In this document: piece by piece, positions 17,793 to 27,633 of the stretch
Layout of the letters: the number at the start of each line of letters is the position of its first letter
Position numbering within the stretch: position 1 is the first letter of the stretch
Assembly: GCF_900115775.1 (NCBI RefSeq)
Contig: NZ_FOXS01000003.1
Span: 124,001 to 188,000 of the forward strand
DNA from: Hymenobacter arizonensis
GTDB taxonomy: Bacteria > Bacteroidota > Bacteroidia > Cytophagales > Hymenobacteraceae
DNA: 64,000 nt
Reading direction: 5' to 3'
Translations under genes and position numbers: made by a program
Notes under the pieces: model-generated
Databases searched by the model: none
What the model was told of the DNA's origin: nothing
Seen by the model: only the letters and a program-made list of their open reading frames with translations

Positions 17793-20700
17793 CTATTCTT
17801 TGACGACGCGGCGGGTGTCCAACCCCCCTGCGGTTTTAGCCTGCAGAATATAGACTCCTGCCGGCAAACGAGTCAGGTTTACGGCCTGGGTCGTGGTGCC
17901 CGCGGCAGCAGGCACCGTGGCGGTGTACACCATTTGCCCCAGCGTGTTGAGCACGGTCAGCGCCACGGGCTGGCGGTAGCCCGTCAGCTCGACCCGCAGA
18001 TGGCCGTCCGGCGTCGGGTTGGGATACACGCTCAGGCTAGTGCCGGCCAGCGGCTTGACGCTGGACGTTACCGTGATCGGGGCCGAGGCCGAAGAGGCGC
18101 AGCCCGCGGCATTGGTGGTGACCACCGTATAGGCGCCGAGTTGCGTCGTCGTCCCGGTTAGCACATACGTCTGCGCCGTAGCGCCCACAATGGCCACCCC
18201 GTTCTGATAGAATTGGTTGCCCGTGGTGGCGCTGGAAGTAAGCGTGGTGGTCGTGCCATTGTACTGGGCACTCAGCGTCGGCGTAACCGGCCGGGGGTTC
18301 ACCACCACGGTGATCGCGGTAGACGTGGCGGAACAGCCACCCGCGCTCACCTGGCGGCGGAAGTAGGTGGTGGCCGAGGGCGAGCCGGGCGCGTAGTCGG
18401 AGCTGGTGGCACCGGCAATGGCCGTCCAGGTGGCGTTGTCTGCCGAAGCTTCCCACTGGTAGGCATACGGGCCCGCACCGCCGGTGGCGGGTGTAGTGCT
18501 GGTGAGCGGTGCGGCGGGACTACCCGCGCACACGGTTTGATCAGCGGCAATGGTACCGGCCGCCAAGGCGGGCGTCACGGTAATGGAGACGACATTGGAA
18601 AAGACCGGGCCACAGGCGGTGCCCGAGCTGGCCTGCCGGCGGAAATAGGCGGTCGCCGTCAGCGAGCTCGGCGCATACGTCGCGCCGTTGGCCCCGGCGA
18701 TGGCCGTCCAGGCATTATTGTCCGGCGAGGATTCCCACTGGTAACTGATATTGGCCGAGCCGCCGGCCTCGCTGGTGCTGGTGAGCGGGGCCGGCGCAGT
18801 GCCTGCGCAGATGGTTTGGTTGGCCGCGATGGCGCCGGCCGTCAGCACTGGCAACACCGTCACGGCAACGGACGGCGAGTACTCCGGCCCGCAGGGTCCC
18901 GAAGTAGCCCGGCGCCGGAAGTAAGAGGTGATCGTGAGCGCGCCGGGCGAAAAAGCTTCTCCCGTAGCGCCGACGATGGCCGTCCACGTGCTGTTATCGG
19001 GTGAAAATTCCCATTGATACGCAAACGCACCGGTGCCGCCCGTGGCCGCGGCCGTGCTCGTGAGCGGTGCGGCGGGACTTCCAACACATACTGTTTGGTT
19101 AGCCCCAATGGTGCCCGCCGTTAGGGCTGGGGCCACGGTAATGGCGACGACATTGGAAAAGACTGGTTGGCAGGCAGTACCCGAGCTCGCTCGACGCCGT
19201 AAATAGGTGGTCGCATTCAACTGGCCCGGCGCATAAGTTGGTCCGGTGGCTCCACCGATGGCCGTCCAGGTGCTGTTATCAGATGAAGTTTCCCACTGGT
19301 AGTCGATGCTGCCCGTGCCGCCCGTGGCTGGAGTTTCGCTGGTGAGGGGAGAAGCAGCTATGCCAGCGCAAAGAGTTTGGTTTGCGGCAATGCTGCCGGG
19401 GGTCAGCGCGGGCACCACGGTTATTGTTACGGTATTAGAAGGCGGACCGGGGCAGGTGCCGAAGAGTACCTGGCGGCGGAAGTACGTGGTGGCCGTTAGC
19501 TGGCCGGGGGTGTAGTCGGCTCCGGTAGCACCGGGGATGGCAACCCAGTTGTTGTTATCTGCTGAAGATTCCCACTGATAGGCAAATGTGCCCGTTCCAC
19601 CTGTAGCTGGTACTGTACTCGTGAGCGGCGCAGCGATACTTCCGGCGCACACAGTTTGGTCAGCAGCAATGGTGCCGGCCGTTACGGCCGGGAGGACGGT
19701 GATGGCTGCCGAGGCAGTGATGGTGGGTGTGCAATAAGGGCCCGACAGGTCCGGCAGCAGCGGCTGAACGCGCCGGCGGAAATAGGTTGTGCCGGCCGGC
19801 AGGTTCGCCGCGGGCTGGTAGGTTGGCCCAGTGGCGGCTCCGGGGGCGTTGGTCCACGTAGCGTTATCCATCGACGTTTCCCACTGGTACACGAGCGGCA
19901 GACCGCCATCGCTCGAAGCGTCAGCGGCACTGGTGAGAAGGGCCGGCGCTTGGCCGGCGCACAGCGTCTGCGGGCCGGCAATGCTACCCGGAATCGGTGA
20001 ATTCGGCACCAGAATACCGCCCGAGCTTTCACGGCAAAAACAGTCGGCCGTGACGCGCAGCGTCACGGTGTAGTTACCGGGCGTCGCATAAATATGAACT
20101 GGATTCTCTTGGGTGGAGGTAGTGCCATCGCCGAACGTCCAGAGATACTGCTTATTATCAAAGTCGATGGGCGGGGCCCGGAATGTGATTTGCCGGCACC
20201 CGGTAATCTGCGCGCTAGGTCCCACGCGCAGCAGCGAGCTTTGGTTGAAGTTGACCAGGCCCAGGCCACTCAGGCCGCCACGCAGCTGCAGGCTGTCCTC
20301 GGCATAGCCGACCTTGGCCCCCAGCGAGTCCGGGTAGGAAATAAAGCCCAGCGCGGGCTGATTGTCGCGGGCCACGTAAATCTTGCCATCGGGCGCGGCC
20401 TGCATGGAGCCCAGGTCAGCGGCTGTCTTAAGCGGGATGACTTCCCTGTTTACCGGGCCGGTGCCGCTGATGTCGAATTGCAACAGCTTGGGCGCGTTGC
20501 GCACCGTGGCGTAGAGGTAGCTACCGGGCGAAAAACTCACCCCGTAGTATTTGCCTTCGCCGCTGTCCACCACGAACGGAACTTGTGGATTGACGGATAC
20601 ATTACCCGTGCCGGTATCGAACCCAAACAGCTCGACGGTGCTGCTGCTGTCGCCCACCGCTTCGCTGTAGCGGGCCAGGGCCAGCCGTTGGCCGTCGGGG

Positions 20701-21503
20701 GTTACCTTCATCTGGCCTTTGTAGCCCAGGGCCGCCACGCTCGGCGCGTGCAGGCTGCCGACGGTTGAGATAATGGGCACGTCAATGACGACCGGACCTA
20801 CATAGCCGGCTGATAGCCGCACGCGGTAGGCCAGAAAGGCATCGCCCCGGTTGTCGTTGCCGGTTTTGGCATCGCCCCAGCCGTGCGCGATAACCCAGGT
20901 ATCGCAGCTGTTTTTGTGGAAGACGGCCGTTAGCTTCTCCGCCGTGCCGCGGGCCAGGGGCGTGTTTTTGGTGGCGGCGATGACGGTGCCCAGCCCTCCG
21001 CCCGCGGGAATCTCTATTTCCGAGTAGCTCAGGCCCACGGTGCTATTCAGGGTGAAAAGCAGGTAGCGCGTCGGTTGGCCCGGCAGCGGTAGGCCCGGCA
21101 ACTTGATGGGCAGGGGGCCGTCGGTGGTGAAGCGGCTGCCCGCCAGCCCCGTGCCGTTGGTCATCACGGTGCCGTCGCCGTTCCACACGGTTTCGCCGTT
21201 GCTGTAAAAGAGAATGTTGCCGTCCTTATCCGACATCACCCCCGAGCCGGCGGGAGCGTCCATCGCCCCGTTCGTGAGCACCTTGGGCAGGGAGTCATTA
21301 GAGGCCTGGTTGAAGTCCAGCCCCGCCTTGAAACCAAAGTACCAGGTGTTGGCAAACTTCTCATCGGCCGCGCACTCCGGGGGAGCCGTACCTTGCGCGA
21401 AGGCTGTGGTGGCCGCCCCGCTCAGCAGGGCCAGCAAGAGCAGCAGCGCCTGGCAGCGTCGGAATAGGCGCGTCCAGGAAAGAGTAGGTAGATGATTTAA
21501 CAT
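17793..21503 (-). CDS. Secreted T9SS type A protein with PKD and six Ig-like repeats
   Basis: Large exported protein of 1236 residues. A signal peptide (LLLLLALLSGAATTAFAQ) leads into a propeller-like N-terminal region of about 390 residues with an APDGKIYVARDN motif. A PKD domain follows (YLWTFGDGTTSTQENPVH), then six tandem ~85-residue Ig-like repeats, each beginning like AGTIAADQTVCAGS and ending TTYFRRQ. The C-terminus is a type IX secretion type A sorting domain (VYPNPTPDGHLRVE to LPAGVYILQAK). It should be secreted through the outer membrane and anchored or released; an adhesive or structural role is likely. The repeats are similar enough to recombine, so length may vary between strains. 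Confidence 0.9.
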   Translation of the reverse strand: MLNHLPTLSWTRLFRRCQALLLLLALLSGAATTAFAQGTAPPECAADEKFANTWYFGFKAGLDFNQASNDSLPKVLTNGAMDAPAGSGVMSDKDGNILFYSNGETVWNGDGTVMTNGTGLAGSRFTTDGPLPIKLPGLPLPGQPTRYLLFTLNSTVGLSYSEIEIPAGGGLGTVIAATKNTPLARGTAEKLTAVFHKNSCDTWVIAHGWGDAKTGNDNRGDAFLAYRVRLSAGYVGPVVIDVPIISTVGSLHAPSVAALGYKGQMKVTPDGQRLALARYSEAVGDSSSTVELFGFDTGTGNVSVNPQVPFVVDSGEGKYYGVSFSPGSYLYATVRNAPKLLQFDISGTGPVNREVIPLKTAADLGSMQAAPDGKIYVARDNQPALGFISYPDSLGAKVGYAEDSLQLRGGLSGLGLVNFNQSSLLRVGPSAQITGCRQITFRAPPIDFDNKQYLWTFGDGTTSTQENPVHIYATPGNYTVTLRVTADCFCRESSGGILVPNSPIPGSIAGPQTLCAGQAPALLTSAADASSDGGLPLVYQWETSMDNATWTNAPGAATGPTYQPAANLPAGTTYFRRRVQPLLPDLSGPYCTPTITASAAITVLPAVTAGTIAADQTVCAGSIAAPLTSTVPATGGTGTFAYQWESSADNNNWVAIPGATGADYTPGQLTATTYFRRQVLFGTCPGPPSNTVTITVVPALTPGSIAANQTLCAGIAASPLTSETPATGGTGSIDYQWETSSDNSTWTAIGGATGPTYAPGQLNATTYLRRRASSGTACQPVFSNVVAITVAPALTAGTIGANQTVCVGSPAAPLTSTAAATGGTGAFAYQWEFSPDNSTWTAIVGATGEAFSPGALTITSYFRRRATSGPCGPEYSPSVAVTVLPVLTAGAIAANQTICAGTAPAPLTSTSEAGGSANISYQWESSPDNNAWTAIAGANGATYAPSSLTATAYFRRQASSGTACGPVFSNVVSITVTPALAAGTIAADQTVCAGSPAAPLTSTTPATGGAGPYAYQWEASADNATWTAIAGATSSDYAPGSPSATTYFRRQVSAGGCSATSTAITVVVNPRPVTPTLSAQYNGTTTTLTSSATTGNQFYQNGVAIVGATAQTYVLTGTTTQLGAYTVVTTNAAGCASSASAPITVTSSVKPLAGTSLSVYPNPTPDGHLRVELTGYRQPVALTVLNTLGQMVYTATVPAAAGTTTQAVNLTRLPAGVYILQAKTAGGLDTRRVVKE

Positions 21504-21711
21504 GAACTGAAGAAAGTGTAGTATATGAAGATTTATGTATTAAAAATTTTACGATTTTAATATTTTAGGTTAAAGGTACCGGGCTCGGTACGCCGTGGGC
21601 AAGTCCAAAAAAATCTTTTTTAGCCAGTAAGGTGGATGCGGCACCCTTTGGGCATTGGAGCAGGGGGCAGCCCTAGGCCGCGGGGCAAGCCTATCTAGGC
21701 TGGGCTAGCAA

Positions 21712-22788
21712 TCAAATTGCTTTCAGCCAAGCCTGTTGCGTTGCCTGCTTATCGGAAGTAGTAAGCAGCAGCCGGTTGGGGCCCACAAACTGTACCGCGT
21801 CGGGGTCCTCCTCGGGCCCTAAGTCCAGCCAGCGCAGCCCGGACACAGGAGTGGCATCGCGCAGGTCTATTCTCAGGAATTCGCTCGGTGGTATCGTAGC
21901 GTGCGGGGAATCAAGGGGACCGGGTAGGGCGGCTGTCTCAACGGCCCGCAAGTCGATGCAGGCTAAGGCCTGCGGGCAGGCGATTACGAGCGTGTGGTCG
22001 TGCAGCGCGATATCAAAAGGGAGCGATCGGAACTCCGTACCCGAAGCAAGCGTCCAGGGCGTCCACGACTCCTCGGCGGCCTCTTCGTAAGCTACTTCCA
22101 AGCAGGGGGAGTACTCCCCGCGGCGCAGCACCGAAACGTAGGTCCCGGTGCCGCCCATGCCCGTGCTGGTAGAGTACAAGGCCACATAATCAGGGCTTAC
22201 TTGGCCCTTGTGAATGTGTTCGTTTACCCGCGCGAACGGCAGTTCGATAACGCGCGGGGAATGGGGCAGGGCGTTCCCTGCCGCTAAGCGGTAAACGAAC
22301 AGGTATTTGGGGAATAAAATGTTGTCAACCAGGATGAGTTCGTCGCCCTCGACCAGCACGTCGTCGATGGCTTTGCCGGCGGCCGGCGGGATGGGCAACT
22401 CCAGCGGCTCCCAGGTTGGCTGCTCGACCCGCAAGTCGAAGCGACCGGCGGCGGGCCTGACTTCTACTGCTGGCCGTCCACGTTCGTCAAAGTCTCCGCC
22501 GACGTATAGAAAAGGACCGTGCAGCGCTAGTCCACGGGTGACCAGGTGCGGGGGCAGCGCCAGGTCGGGTAGGCGAGTAGGAACGCCTTCTTCATTGAGT
22601 ATGGCGCGGCTCACGCGTGAGTGGTTTGCCCGCTTTGTTGGCAAGGATACCGCGTAGCCGTTGCTGACGGCCGTCAGGGCGCCAAAGGGCATTCCCAAAG
22701 GTGCCAAGCGTTTCAAGGCCCCATCCTCGAGGCAAGCTAACTGAGCGGTATTACGACCGTCCGCGGTCGGTACAATGAAGTAGTCCAA
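21712..22788 (-). CDS. Hypothetical beta-propeller-like protein
   Basis: 358 residues, family not recognised. It has no signal peptide, so it is probably cytoplasmic. The sequence is rich in short strands with repeating patterns (GPFLYVGGDFDE, DELILVDNILFP, HDHTLVIACPQALACIDLR, GPNRLLLTTSDK), consistent with a beta-propeller of WD/YVTN-like blades. No catalytic motif is visible. The gene stands alone on the minus strand, about 210 bases downstream of the T9SS gene start and with a 230-base gap upstream in which nothing is recognised. Confidence 0.65.
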   Translation of the reverse strand: MDYFIVPTADGRNTAQLACLEDGALKRLAPLGMPFGALTAVSNGYAVSLPTKRANHSRVSRAILNEEGVPTRLPDLALPPHLVTRGLALHGPFLYVGGDFDERGRPAVEVRPAAGRFDLRVEQPTWEPLELPIPPAAGKAIDDVLVEGDELILVDNILFPKYLFVYRLAAGNALPHSPRVIELPFARVNEHIHKGQVSPDYVALYSTSTGMGGTGTYVSVLRRGEYSPCLEVAYEEAAEESWTPWTLASGTEFRSLPFDIALHDHTLVIACPQALACIDLRAVETAALPGPLDSPHATIPPSEFLRIDLRDATPVSGLRWLDLGPEEDPDAVQFVGPNRLLLTTSDKQATQQAWLKAI

Positions 22789-23018
22789 AGGGGCCAGATT
22801 TATGGATTTACGACGGACAATACTTAAGCAATTATTGCAGACGCTTTTTGGTGGGGCAGGTCTGTTTACTTCATCTTATTCGCTCTTGGGCGTCCACATG
22901 AGATTTGTCAAACTGAACTTTTTTGGTCAGAAGCCCAATCGTGGATTGTTAGCTTAAGTGACCACTTTTCGGGAATTGCTCAGGTAGACTTTTGCCCCAA
23001 AGTGTAGAAGCGATAAAT

Positions 23019-24209
23019 CTAAATGCGGGCGGTCGCACTAAACTGGATGGCCTGCGACAGCCAGCCGCCACTGGCCTGGGTCCACTCGTCGTTGTGCGAG
23101 CAGTAAGTGAGCATCCTGGCGGCTAGTTCGGCGACTTTGATGCTGTTGATTAGCTGGTAATAGGTGTAATAGTCGGCTTGGTATTTCGCGCCTACCAAGG
23201 CGAGTCCGGTGGCCGAGGCGCCTACTCCGAGCACCATGGGGCCGGAGTCGTAGTCGGCGGGCAAATCGTACCCAGGAGGGTATTCCCGGAACAAACTGGC
23301 TACCCCGAGATTGTACTTAAAGTCCTGCTTGTGTTTTTTCCACAAGTCGGCAGAAAAAGCCGGAGCATACGCGGCGGCGTATTTGCCAATCCAGGCATTG
23401 GCGCACCCCCGGGGCGGGCGTCGGCGGGTCAGCTCCGAAAAGGGAAGGCCCTTGGCAGTGGAGCCGGTAGAGTCGATAAAGTGGATCCACTGTCGCTGCA
23501 AGGAAGCCGATCCCGCCGTGGAGCAGAGGGCGTCGCGCAGGAAGAGGCTCTGCAGGGTCACGGCATTATCGGCCACCCACAGTGAGTCGGGCGTGGTGCC
23601 GTAGGAAGGAGCATTTCGGGTGGGGGCGGCCTGCAACCGGGCCGCTAAGTGGCGGGAAAGCTGCGCGTGGAGCTGGGTGTAAGGATTGGCTTGGTCGGCC
23701 CTGAGCTGCTGTGTGTAACTACCCAGCAGCAGATTCAAATGACTCAGGTACAAGTTGTCATCCCGCCGGCGCCAGGCAACGGTGTCGCGAATGTTTTCGA
23801 AGGGGCAGCCTTCCGGGCTGATCAAGGCCAGCAGCGCGTTTTCCGTCAGTTGCCGGGCTTCGTCCCGCTGCGCTGGAAAGCGAACCGAATAGTTAACCAG
23901 GCCTTCCCCCAGCAGCGACAAGGCGATGATGGACTGCTCCCCGTTGAGGCGGCTGCTATCGATCCACATCCGGGGAGTCGCCAACACCTGCTTGACCTGC
24001 TGGTAGTGGCGCTCCGCCGCCCGCCCCGTCGCGTCTTCCCAACAATAGTACAGCTGCCATACGCAGAAGGCTCCGCAGAAGGTAATGAGCCCGCTCTTGA
24101 GCCAACGAAACGGAACCAGCTTCCAAACCAGCAGCGCTGTTAAGATTACCGGCACTAGCAGGGCCAAGGTGGACACAAAAGCGGCCATGCCGGGGGAAGA
24201 AACAGCCAC
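23019..24209 (-). CDS. Membrane-anchored (alpha/alpha)-barrel-like protein
   Basis: 396 residues with two N-terminal hydrophobic helices (about 10-30 and 38-52) and a helical domain outside the membrane. Segments such as GCANAWIGKYAAAYAPAFS and FREYPPGYD recall the helical barrel of linalool dehydratase/isomerase-like proteins, but this is a weak resemblance from memory. No signal peptide cleavage site. The start is uncertain by seven residues, since MAAFVSTLALL begins a slightly better membrane segment. No operon partner is clear. Confidence 0.62.
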   Translation of the reverse strand: MAVSSPGMAAFVSTLALLVPVILTALLVWKLVPFRWLKSGLITFCGAFCVWQLYYCWEDATGRAAERHYQQVKQVLATPRMWIDSSRLNGEQSIIALSLLGEGLVNYSVRFPAQRDEARQLTENALLALISPEGCPFENIRDTVAWRRRDDNLYLSHLNLLLGSYTQQLRADQANPYTQLHAQLSRHLAARLQAAPTRNAPSYGTTPDSLWVADNAVTLQSLFLRDALCSTAGSASLQRQWIHFIDSTGSTAKGLPFSELTRRRPPRGCANAWIGKYAAAYAPAFSADLWKKHKQDFKYNLGVASLFREYPPGYDLPADYDSGPMVLGVGASATGLALVGAKYQADYYTYYQLINSIKVAELAARMLTYCSHNDEWTQASGGWLSQAIQFSATARI

Positions 24210-24273
24210 GGGAGGAAGGGCTTATGTAATTGTTTGCCGGCTTTGACGGCCCGTCGGGTCCAGTAAAAGCGGG

Positions 24274-24486
24274 CTACAGGCTGAACCGTTTGAGGCTGTT
24301 GCTGTCGACGTATCCGTAATAGCCGCCCGCGTACACGAGGTAGTAGCGGTGGTTTTCGTCCAGCAGCCGGCTCAAGACAAACACGCGGTCTCCGGAGTCT
24401 AGTCGGCGATAGGTCGTGCTAGGGGTATCCACATTCGTAATTAATTCACTCGCAGAGCCGATTACTTCGGCTAGGAAGATAAAGTC
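24274..24486 (-). pseudogene. SH3-like tail cut off by two in-frame TAG codons
   Basis: In the same frame as the upstream secreted-protein gene, after its TAG (24526-24528), 12 sense codons and a second TAG (24487-24489), an open stretch of 70 codons ends at TAG 24274-24276. Its product contains LDSGDRVFVLSRLLDE and YYLVYAGGYYGYVDSNSLKR, a clear bacterial SH3-type pattern. No ATG is present. It looks like the former C-terminal domain of the 24526-25170 protein, lost through nonsense mutation. Confidence 0.55.
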
Positions 24487-24525
24487 CTACGCTGGGGGCT
24501 CCGCCGCGTGGGTGCCGGTGACGAG

Positions 24526-25170
24526 CTACTTGTAGTGCTGGACTTGGGAATCCATTAACACTTCCTCACTGGCCAGCGAAGATTCAGCCAGATCCAGGGT
24601 TGGCTGGACTTCCGATACGGTTTCTTCTTCTGTTTCGGTTTCTTCCTCGGCGGTGGATTCCGGAGGCGCCGGCATGAACCCTTGTGGCAGTTTTTTGGCT
24701 ACGTGCACGCTGTATACTGGGAGGGAAGTGTCGGAATCCGTGGACAAACGCGTTTCCACCTGGTAGTTCGATCCCAGGTAAACCGTCGTGATGTAACCAT
24801 CCTTGGCCACGGCGGATACTTTTACCATTTTGTAAGCCAGTATTTTTGCGCGAATGGCTTCGTAGTAGACCTTGGATGACGTCTGATAGGAAACCTGACT
24901 GTAGTAGCCTTCGGCCGCTAGTAACTTAACAAACGACTTGGCCCGCCCACTGTACAATTGCTTGGTATGGGCCCAGGTGCTGGTGCCGTACTGGCTTTGG
25001 GATTCTTCGGCGGCATCGTGGAACACCCAGCCCTTAGGCGAGAGGTAGGAGTTGACGGCATCAACGTCCTTGCCGCGCAGGTACAGCAGTTGATCCAAGC
25101 TTAGGGCTTGGGCGTGAGCTTGTAGGTTGGGCGCGAGTAGGAACAGTAGAAGGGTGTAGAGTTTACCCAT
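24526..25170 (-). CDS. Secreted hypothetical protein, likely truncated
   Basis: 214 residues with a signal peptide (MGKLYTLLLFLLAPNLQAHAQA). The mature part has a small alpha/beta domain (KGWVFHDAAEES to YKMVKVSAVAKDGY) and a long acidic low-complexity tail rich in Glu and Thr. I do not recognise the family. The same reading frame continues beyond two TAG codons into an SH3-like domain, so the acidic tail was probably a linker and the present product a truncated form. An independent gene ending naturally at 24526 is the alternative. Confidence 0.65.
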   Translation of the reverse strand: MGKLYTLLLFLLAPNLQAHAQALSLDQLLYLRGKDVDAVNSYLSPKGWVFHDAAEESQSQYGTSTWAHTKQLYSGRAKSFVKLLAAEGYYSQVSYQTSSKVYYEAIRAKILAYKMVKVSAVAKDGYITTVYLGSNYQVETRLSTDSDTSLPVYSVHVAKKLPQGFMPAPPESTAEEETETEEETVSEVQPTLDLAESSLASEEVLMDSQVQHYK

Positions 25171-25262
25171 GTAGAAGAAAGCAGGGTTGCGGGTAGAAGT
25201 GGATGATTCGAGTAGGGAAAATCCTTGCTGGTTTTCAAAAAGGCGAATATACTACGATGGTA

Positions 25263-26453
25263 CTATGGTTGGCTTTGCCCTCTTCCTAATTCGAAAATGG
25301 CCTGAATATCATCCCAGTCGTGGAGGTCACGTTGCTCGGGGGGGGATTGCTCGAATAGGGCCAGTGCTGCTTGCGCATTGGAGAGGCGATCGGCATAAGA
25401 CATCTGCAAGTGGGCCTGAGCTAAGTATGCGCGCAGGAGCCGGGCGTTGTCGTTCTCGGCTTTATAGCGGAGAATTTCCGCACTGACTGCTTGGCGCCCA
25501 TCCGAAGCAGCCTTCAGTAGCGATATGGACCGTTGCGCCACTCTCAGTGCAGCACATTTATTGACGTGCCAAATCGAGTTTGATGCCTCGTGGGCGATGC
25601 AGCGGTTGAAGTAGTTGAGAGCGTCTTGCAATCGCTCTAGGTCAAGACAACCCAACCCTGCCAGGTTCCACAGCACCGGGTTTGCCACCCCGGCGTCTTT
25701 GGCTTCGGCGATCACGGCGAGGCATTCCGCGTAGCGCTTGCTGCGCCAATGAATTCCGGCAAGAATTTCGTACGGCCGGGCCTGGGTGGGGTTTACTAGG
25801 CGGGCTTGTTCGGCCAAGTCGTGGGCAGAGGCGTACTGTTGCTGGGAGAAGGCAGCATTGGCTGCGTCTTCCAACTGGTCGTATTGCGACTTTTCGAGTT
25901 GCGTTTCTTGGAGCACTTGAGCTTCCACTTCCGGTTGCGACGCTACTTCTTGTTCTTGCCTCACGCTATCCCGCGCGGGGGGCACCGTCGATATCAACGC
26001 CGGCAAGTCCGTGACCTTAGTGGAGCGGACTAGTAATGCTTTAAACTCCTGATCAAAGGCGCGGATCACTTCGGGCTGGTCGCACACCAACACGTTTTCC
26101 TGGTTGCTGCGGGCCGCCCGCGTCCAATTGTAAGAGCCGGAGAGCACGCGCTGTCCGTCAATCACGCAGAACTTGTGATGCAGCGGGGGATGATGGGGCG
26201 AGACGTACAAGGTGCCCCCGGCATCTAAGAGTAGCTGCCAGTCCAGGTTGCCAGCGGCTGGGGCCGGAAAATTGAGCCCATCGGCCCGCACTACGACGGT
26301 CACGCGGACGTGGGCTTTCGCCTTTTGCACCAGCGCATGGTACAGCTCCGGGTCCGTAAACCAGGCCACGGCCACGTCGAGGCTGGTGTGCGCGGGGGCT
26401 AAGGTGGATTGAATCAAGGCTGCGAGGTCGGTGAAATGCGCGCTGGTTGTCAT
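25263..26453 (-). CDS. PLD-family nuclease with TPR domain
   Basis: 396 residues. Residues 1-145 form a phospholipase-D-like nuclease half: LDVAVAWFTDPELY strand, the HHKFCVIDG motif (HxK-x4-D) and SGSYNWT. One HxK motif means an active enzyme would be a dimer, as in Nuc-type PLDs. From about residue 190 there are tetratricopeptide-like helical repeats (QYASAHDLAEQARLVNP, RPYEILAGIHWRSKRYAEC, LWNLAGLGCLDLERLQDALNYFN). PLD nucleases of this type cut DNA or RNA without metal; the TPR part would bind a partner. It is last in a same-strand run with a second PLD protein, a J-domain protein and a zinc-ribbon protein. Confidence 0.85.
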   Translation of the reverse strand: MTTSAHFTDLAALIQSTLAPAHTSLDVAVAWFTDPELYHALVQKAKAHVRVTVVVRADGLNFPAPAAGNLDWQLLLDAGGTLYVSPHHPPLHHKFCVIDGQRVLSGSYNWTRAARSNQENVLVCDQPEVIRAFDQEFKALLVRSTKVTDLPALISTVPPARDSVRQEQEVASQPEVEAQVLQETQLEKSQYDQLEDAANAAFSQQQYASAHDLAEQARLVNPTQARPYEILAGIHWRSKRYAECLAVIAEAKDAGVANPVLWNLAGLGCLDLERLQDALNYFNRCIAHEASNSIWHVNKCAALRVAQRSISLLKAASDGRQAVSAEILRYKAENDNARLLRAYLAQAHLQMSYADRLSNAQAALALFEQSPPEQRDLHDWDDIQAIFELGRGQSQP

Positions 26454-26628
26454 TAGGTGCGGAGGTTAGAATGCCTAAACATAGGCCCCATTGCAGATGC
26501 AGGACGAAATAGAGGCTGCTGCACCTAAACGTTGAACCCCGACCAAGGCAGCAGTAGCTGCGGCTCCGACCAAAACAGAAAGCGCACGACTCCCTCAATG
26601 GCGTACCTAGCCTCGAGTTGCGCCATGA

Positions 26629-27612
26629 CTAGTACCGATTCAAAATCGGATTGCGTTTGCTCGTATCCCCGTGGGAGGCCCGACCCGTGCGGTGGCAATA
26701 CCGTTCGGGGTAATCATCGTTGCCAAACTCGGCCCATTTTCTATAGGCCTCGTAGCTGAAGGGGCGATCCGGGTTAAAGGGGATTTCCGTACCGGTCCGA
26801 ATGCAGTAACCTTGGTTGGAAGAGCTAGGAGCGGAGAAGCGATCGTTCTGCCGCGAAGCAGTGGAACTCGTGTAAGGCTCCTCTTTTCGAAAAAGGCTCG
26901 GATTTAGAGTTGGGCGCGTTGCTTCTACCTCTTGGCGCGTCGGGCGGACCTGCGCGTGGGTTTGGCTAAACTCTACTTCTTTGGGCAAATTGGCCAGAAG
27001 GCTTTTGGCATACGGCCGGTTGTGCAGCAATTCGTCCATCACGTCCACTACCACGGTGGGCTCTAGGTAGTCCTTGCCGCCAACTAGTTTAGAAAGCAGC
27101 CCGGTTTTCATCTTGAATACGGGACGTTTGGCAAACACCACGTCGTGCGCGTTGGCCACCGTCATGGCTTGCGCGAAGGATTCGTCCTCCAAGCTCTTCT
27201 TATTCATGGCCTCCAGCAGTTTCTCCATCAGTGGAGCATTCTCGCTGTAAACCCCAAACTCGATGTTGTTGCGAAAGGAGTAGTCGTAAAGGTTGATGGA
27301 AGTAACGACGCCTTTTACCTCGTTGCCGTAGTACTTGGCGTGCAGGGTCGGGGCGTAGATGAGGGTGACGTTCGGAAACTTAGCGAAGTACTCCAGGTCC
27401 GCGCGGCTGACGCTGCGGGTGATATTGCCCTCGTTTTTGCCAAAGACCACAATCATTTCTAACTCGGGGTTATGAGCGTGGCGGTCGAGGATGTTGCGGA
27501 AGTAGTCATCAAGTTTGATGTAGGGGGAAACCAAGAGCAGCTTCTGCTTGGCCTCAAAGAGGATATCGTAGACGACTTCTTCTAATTCTTTTCCAGTAAC
27601 AAATTTGGGCAT
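26629..27612 (-). CDS. PLD-like phosphodiesterase domain protein
   Basis: 327 residues. The first ~175 form a PLD-like fold: KQKLLLVSPYIKLDDYF, a single HxK motif in LHAKYYGNE and the following strand TSINLYDYSFRNNIEFGVYS. The second half is a polar, probably partly disordered region with a short C-terminal motif (YCIRTGTEIPFNPDRPFS to YPERYCHRTG) in which CxRTG occurs twice and may bind metal or peptide. Nuclease activity is plausible but not certain. It sits 21 bases after the J-domain gene in the same direction and about 175 bases before the PLD-TPR gene. Confidence 0.8.
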   Translation of the reverse strand: MPKFVTGKELEEVVYDILFEAKQKLLLVSPYIKLDDYFRNILDRHAHNPELEMIVVFGKNEGNITRSVSRADLEYFAKFPNVTLIYAPTLHAKYYGNEVKGVVTSINLYDYSFRNNIEFGVYSENAPLMEKLLEAMNKKSLEDESFAQAMTVANAHDVVFAKRPVFKMKTGLLSKLVGGKDYLEPTVVVDVMDELLHNRPYAKSLLANLPKEVEFSQTHAQVRPTRQEVEATRPTLNPSLFRKEEPYTSSTASRQNDRFSAPSSSNQGYCIRTGTEIPFNPDRPFSYEAYRKWAEFGNDDYPERYCHRTGRASHGDTSKRNPILNRY

Positions 27613-27633
27613 AGAGGTAGGGTAGAGGGAAAG

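Noticed and set aside
18213..19004. 263-codon plus-strand frame opposite the T9SS repeat protein
   Set aside because: Its Arg/Gly-rich repeats simply mirror the tandem Ig repeats on the coding strand.
17793..21503. Repeats as a CRISPR array or DNA satellite
   Set aside because: The ~255-bp periodic DNA repeats encode six Ig-like protein domains in a single frame; no short palindromic repeat-spacer pattern.
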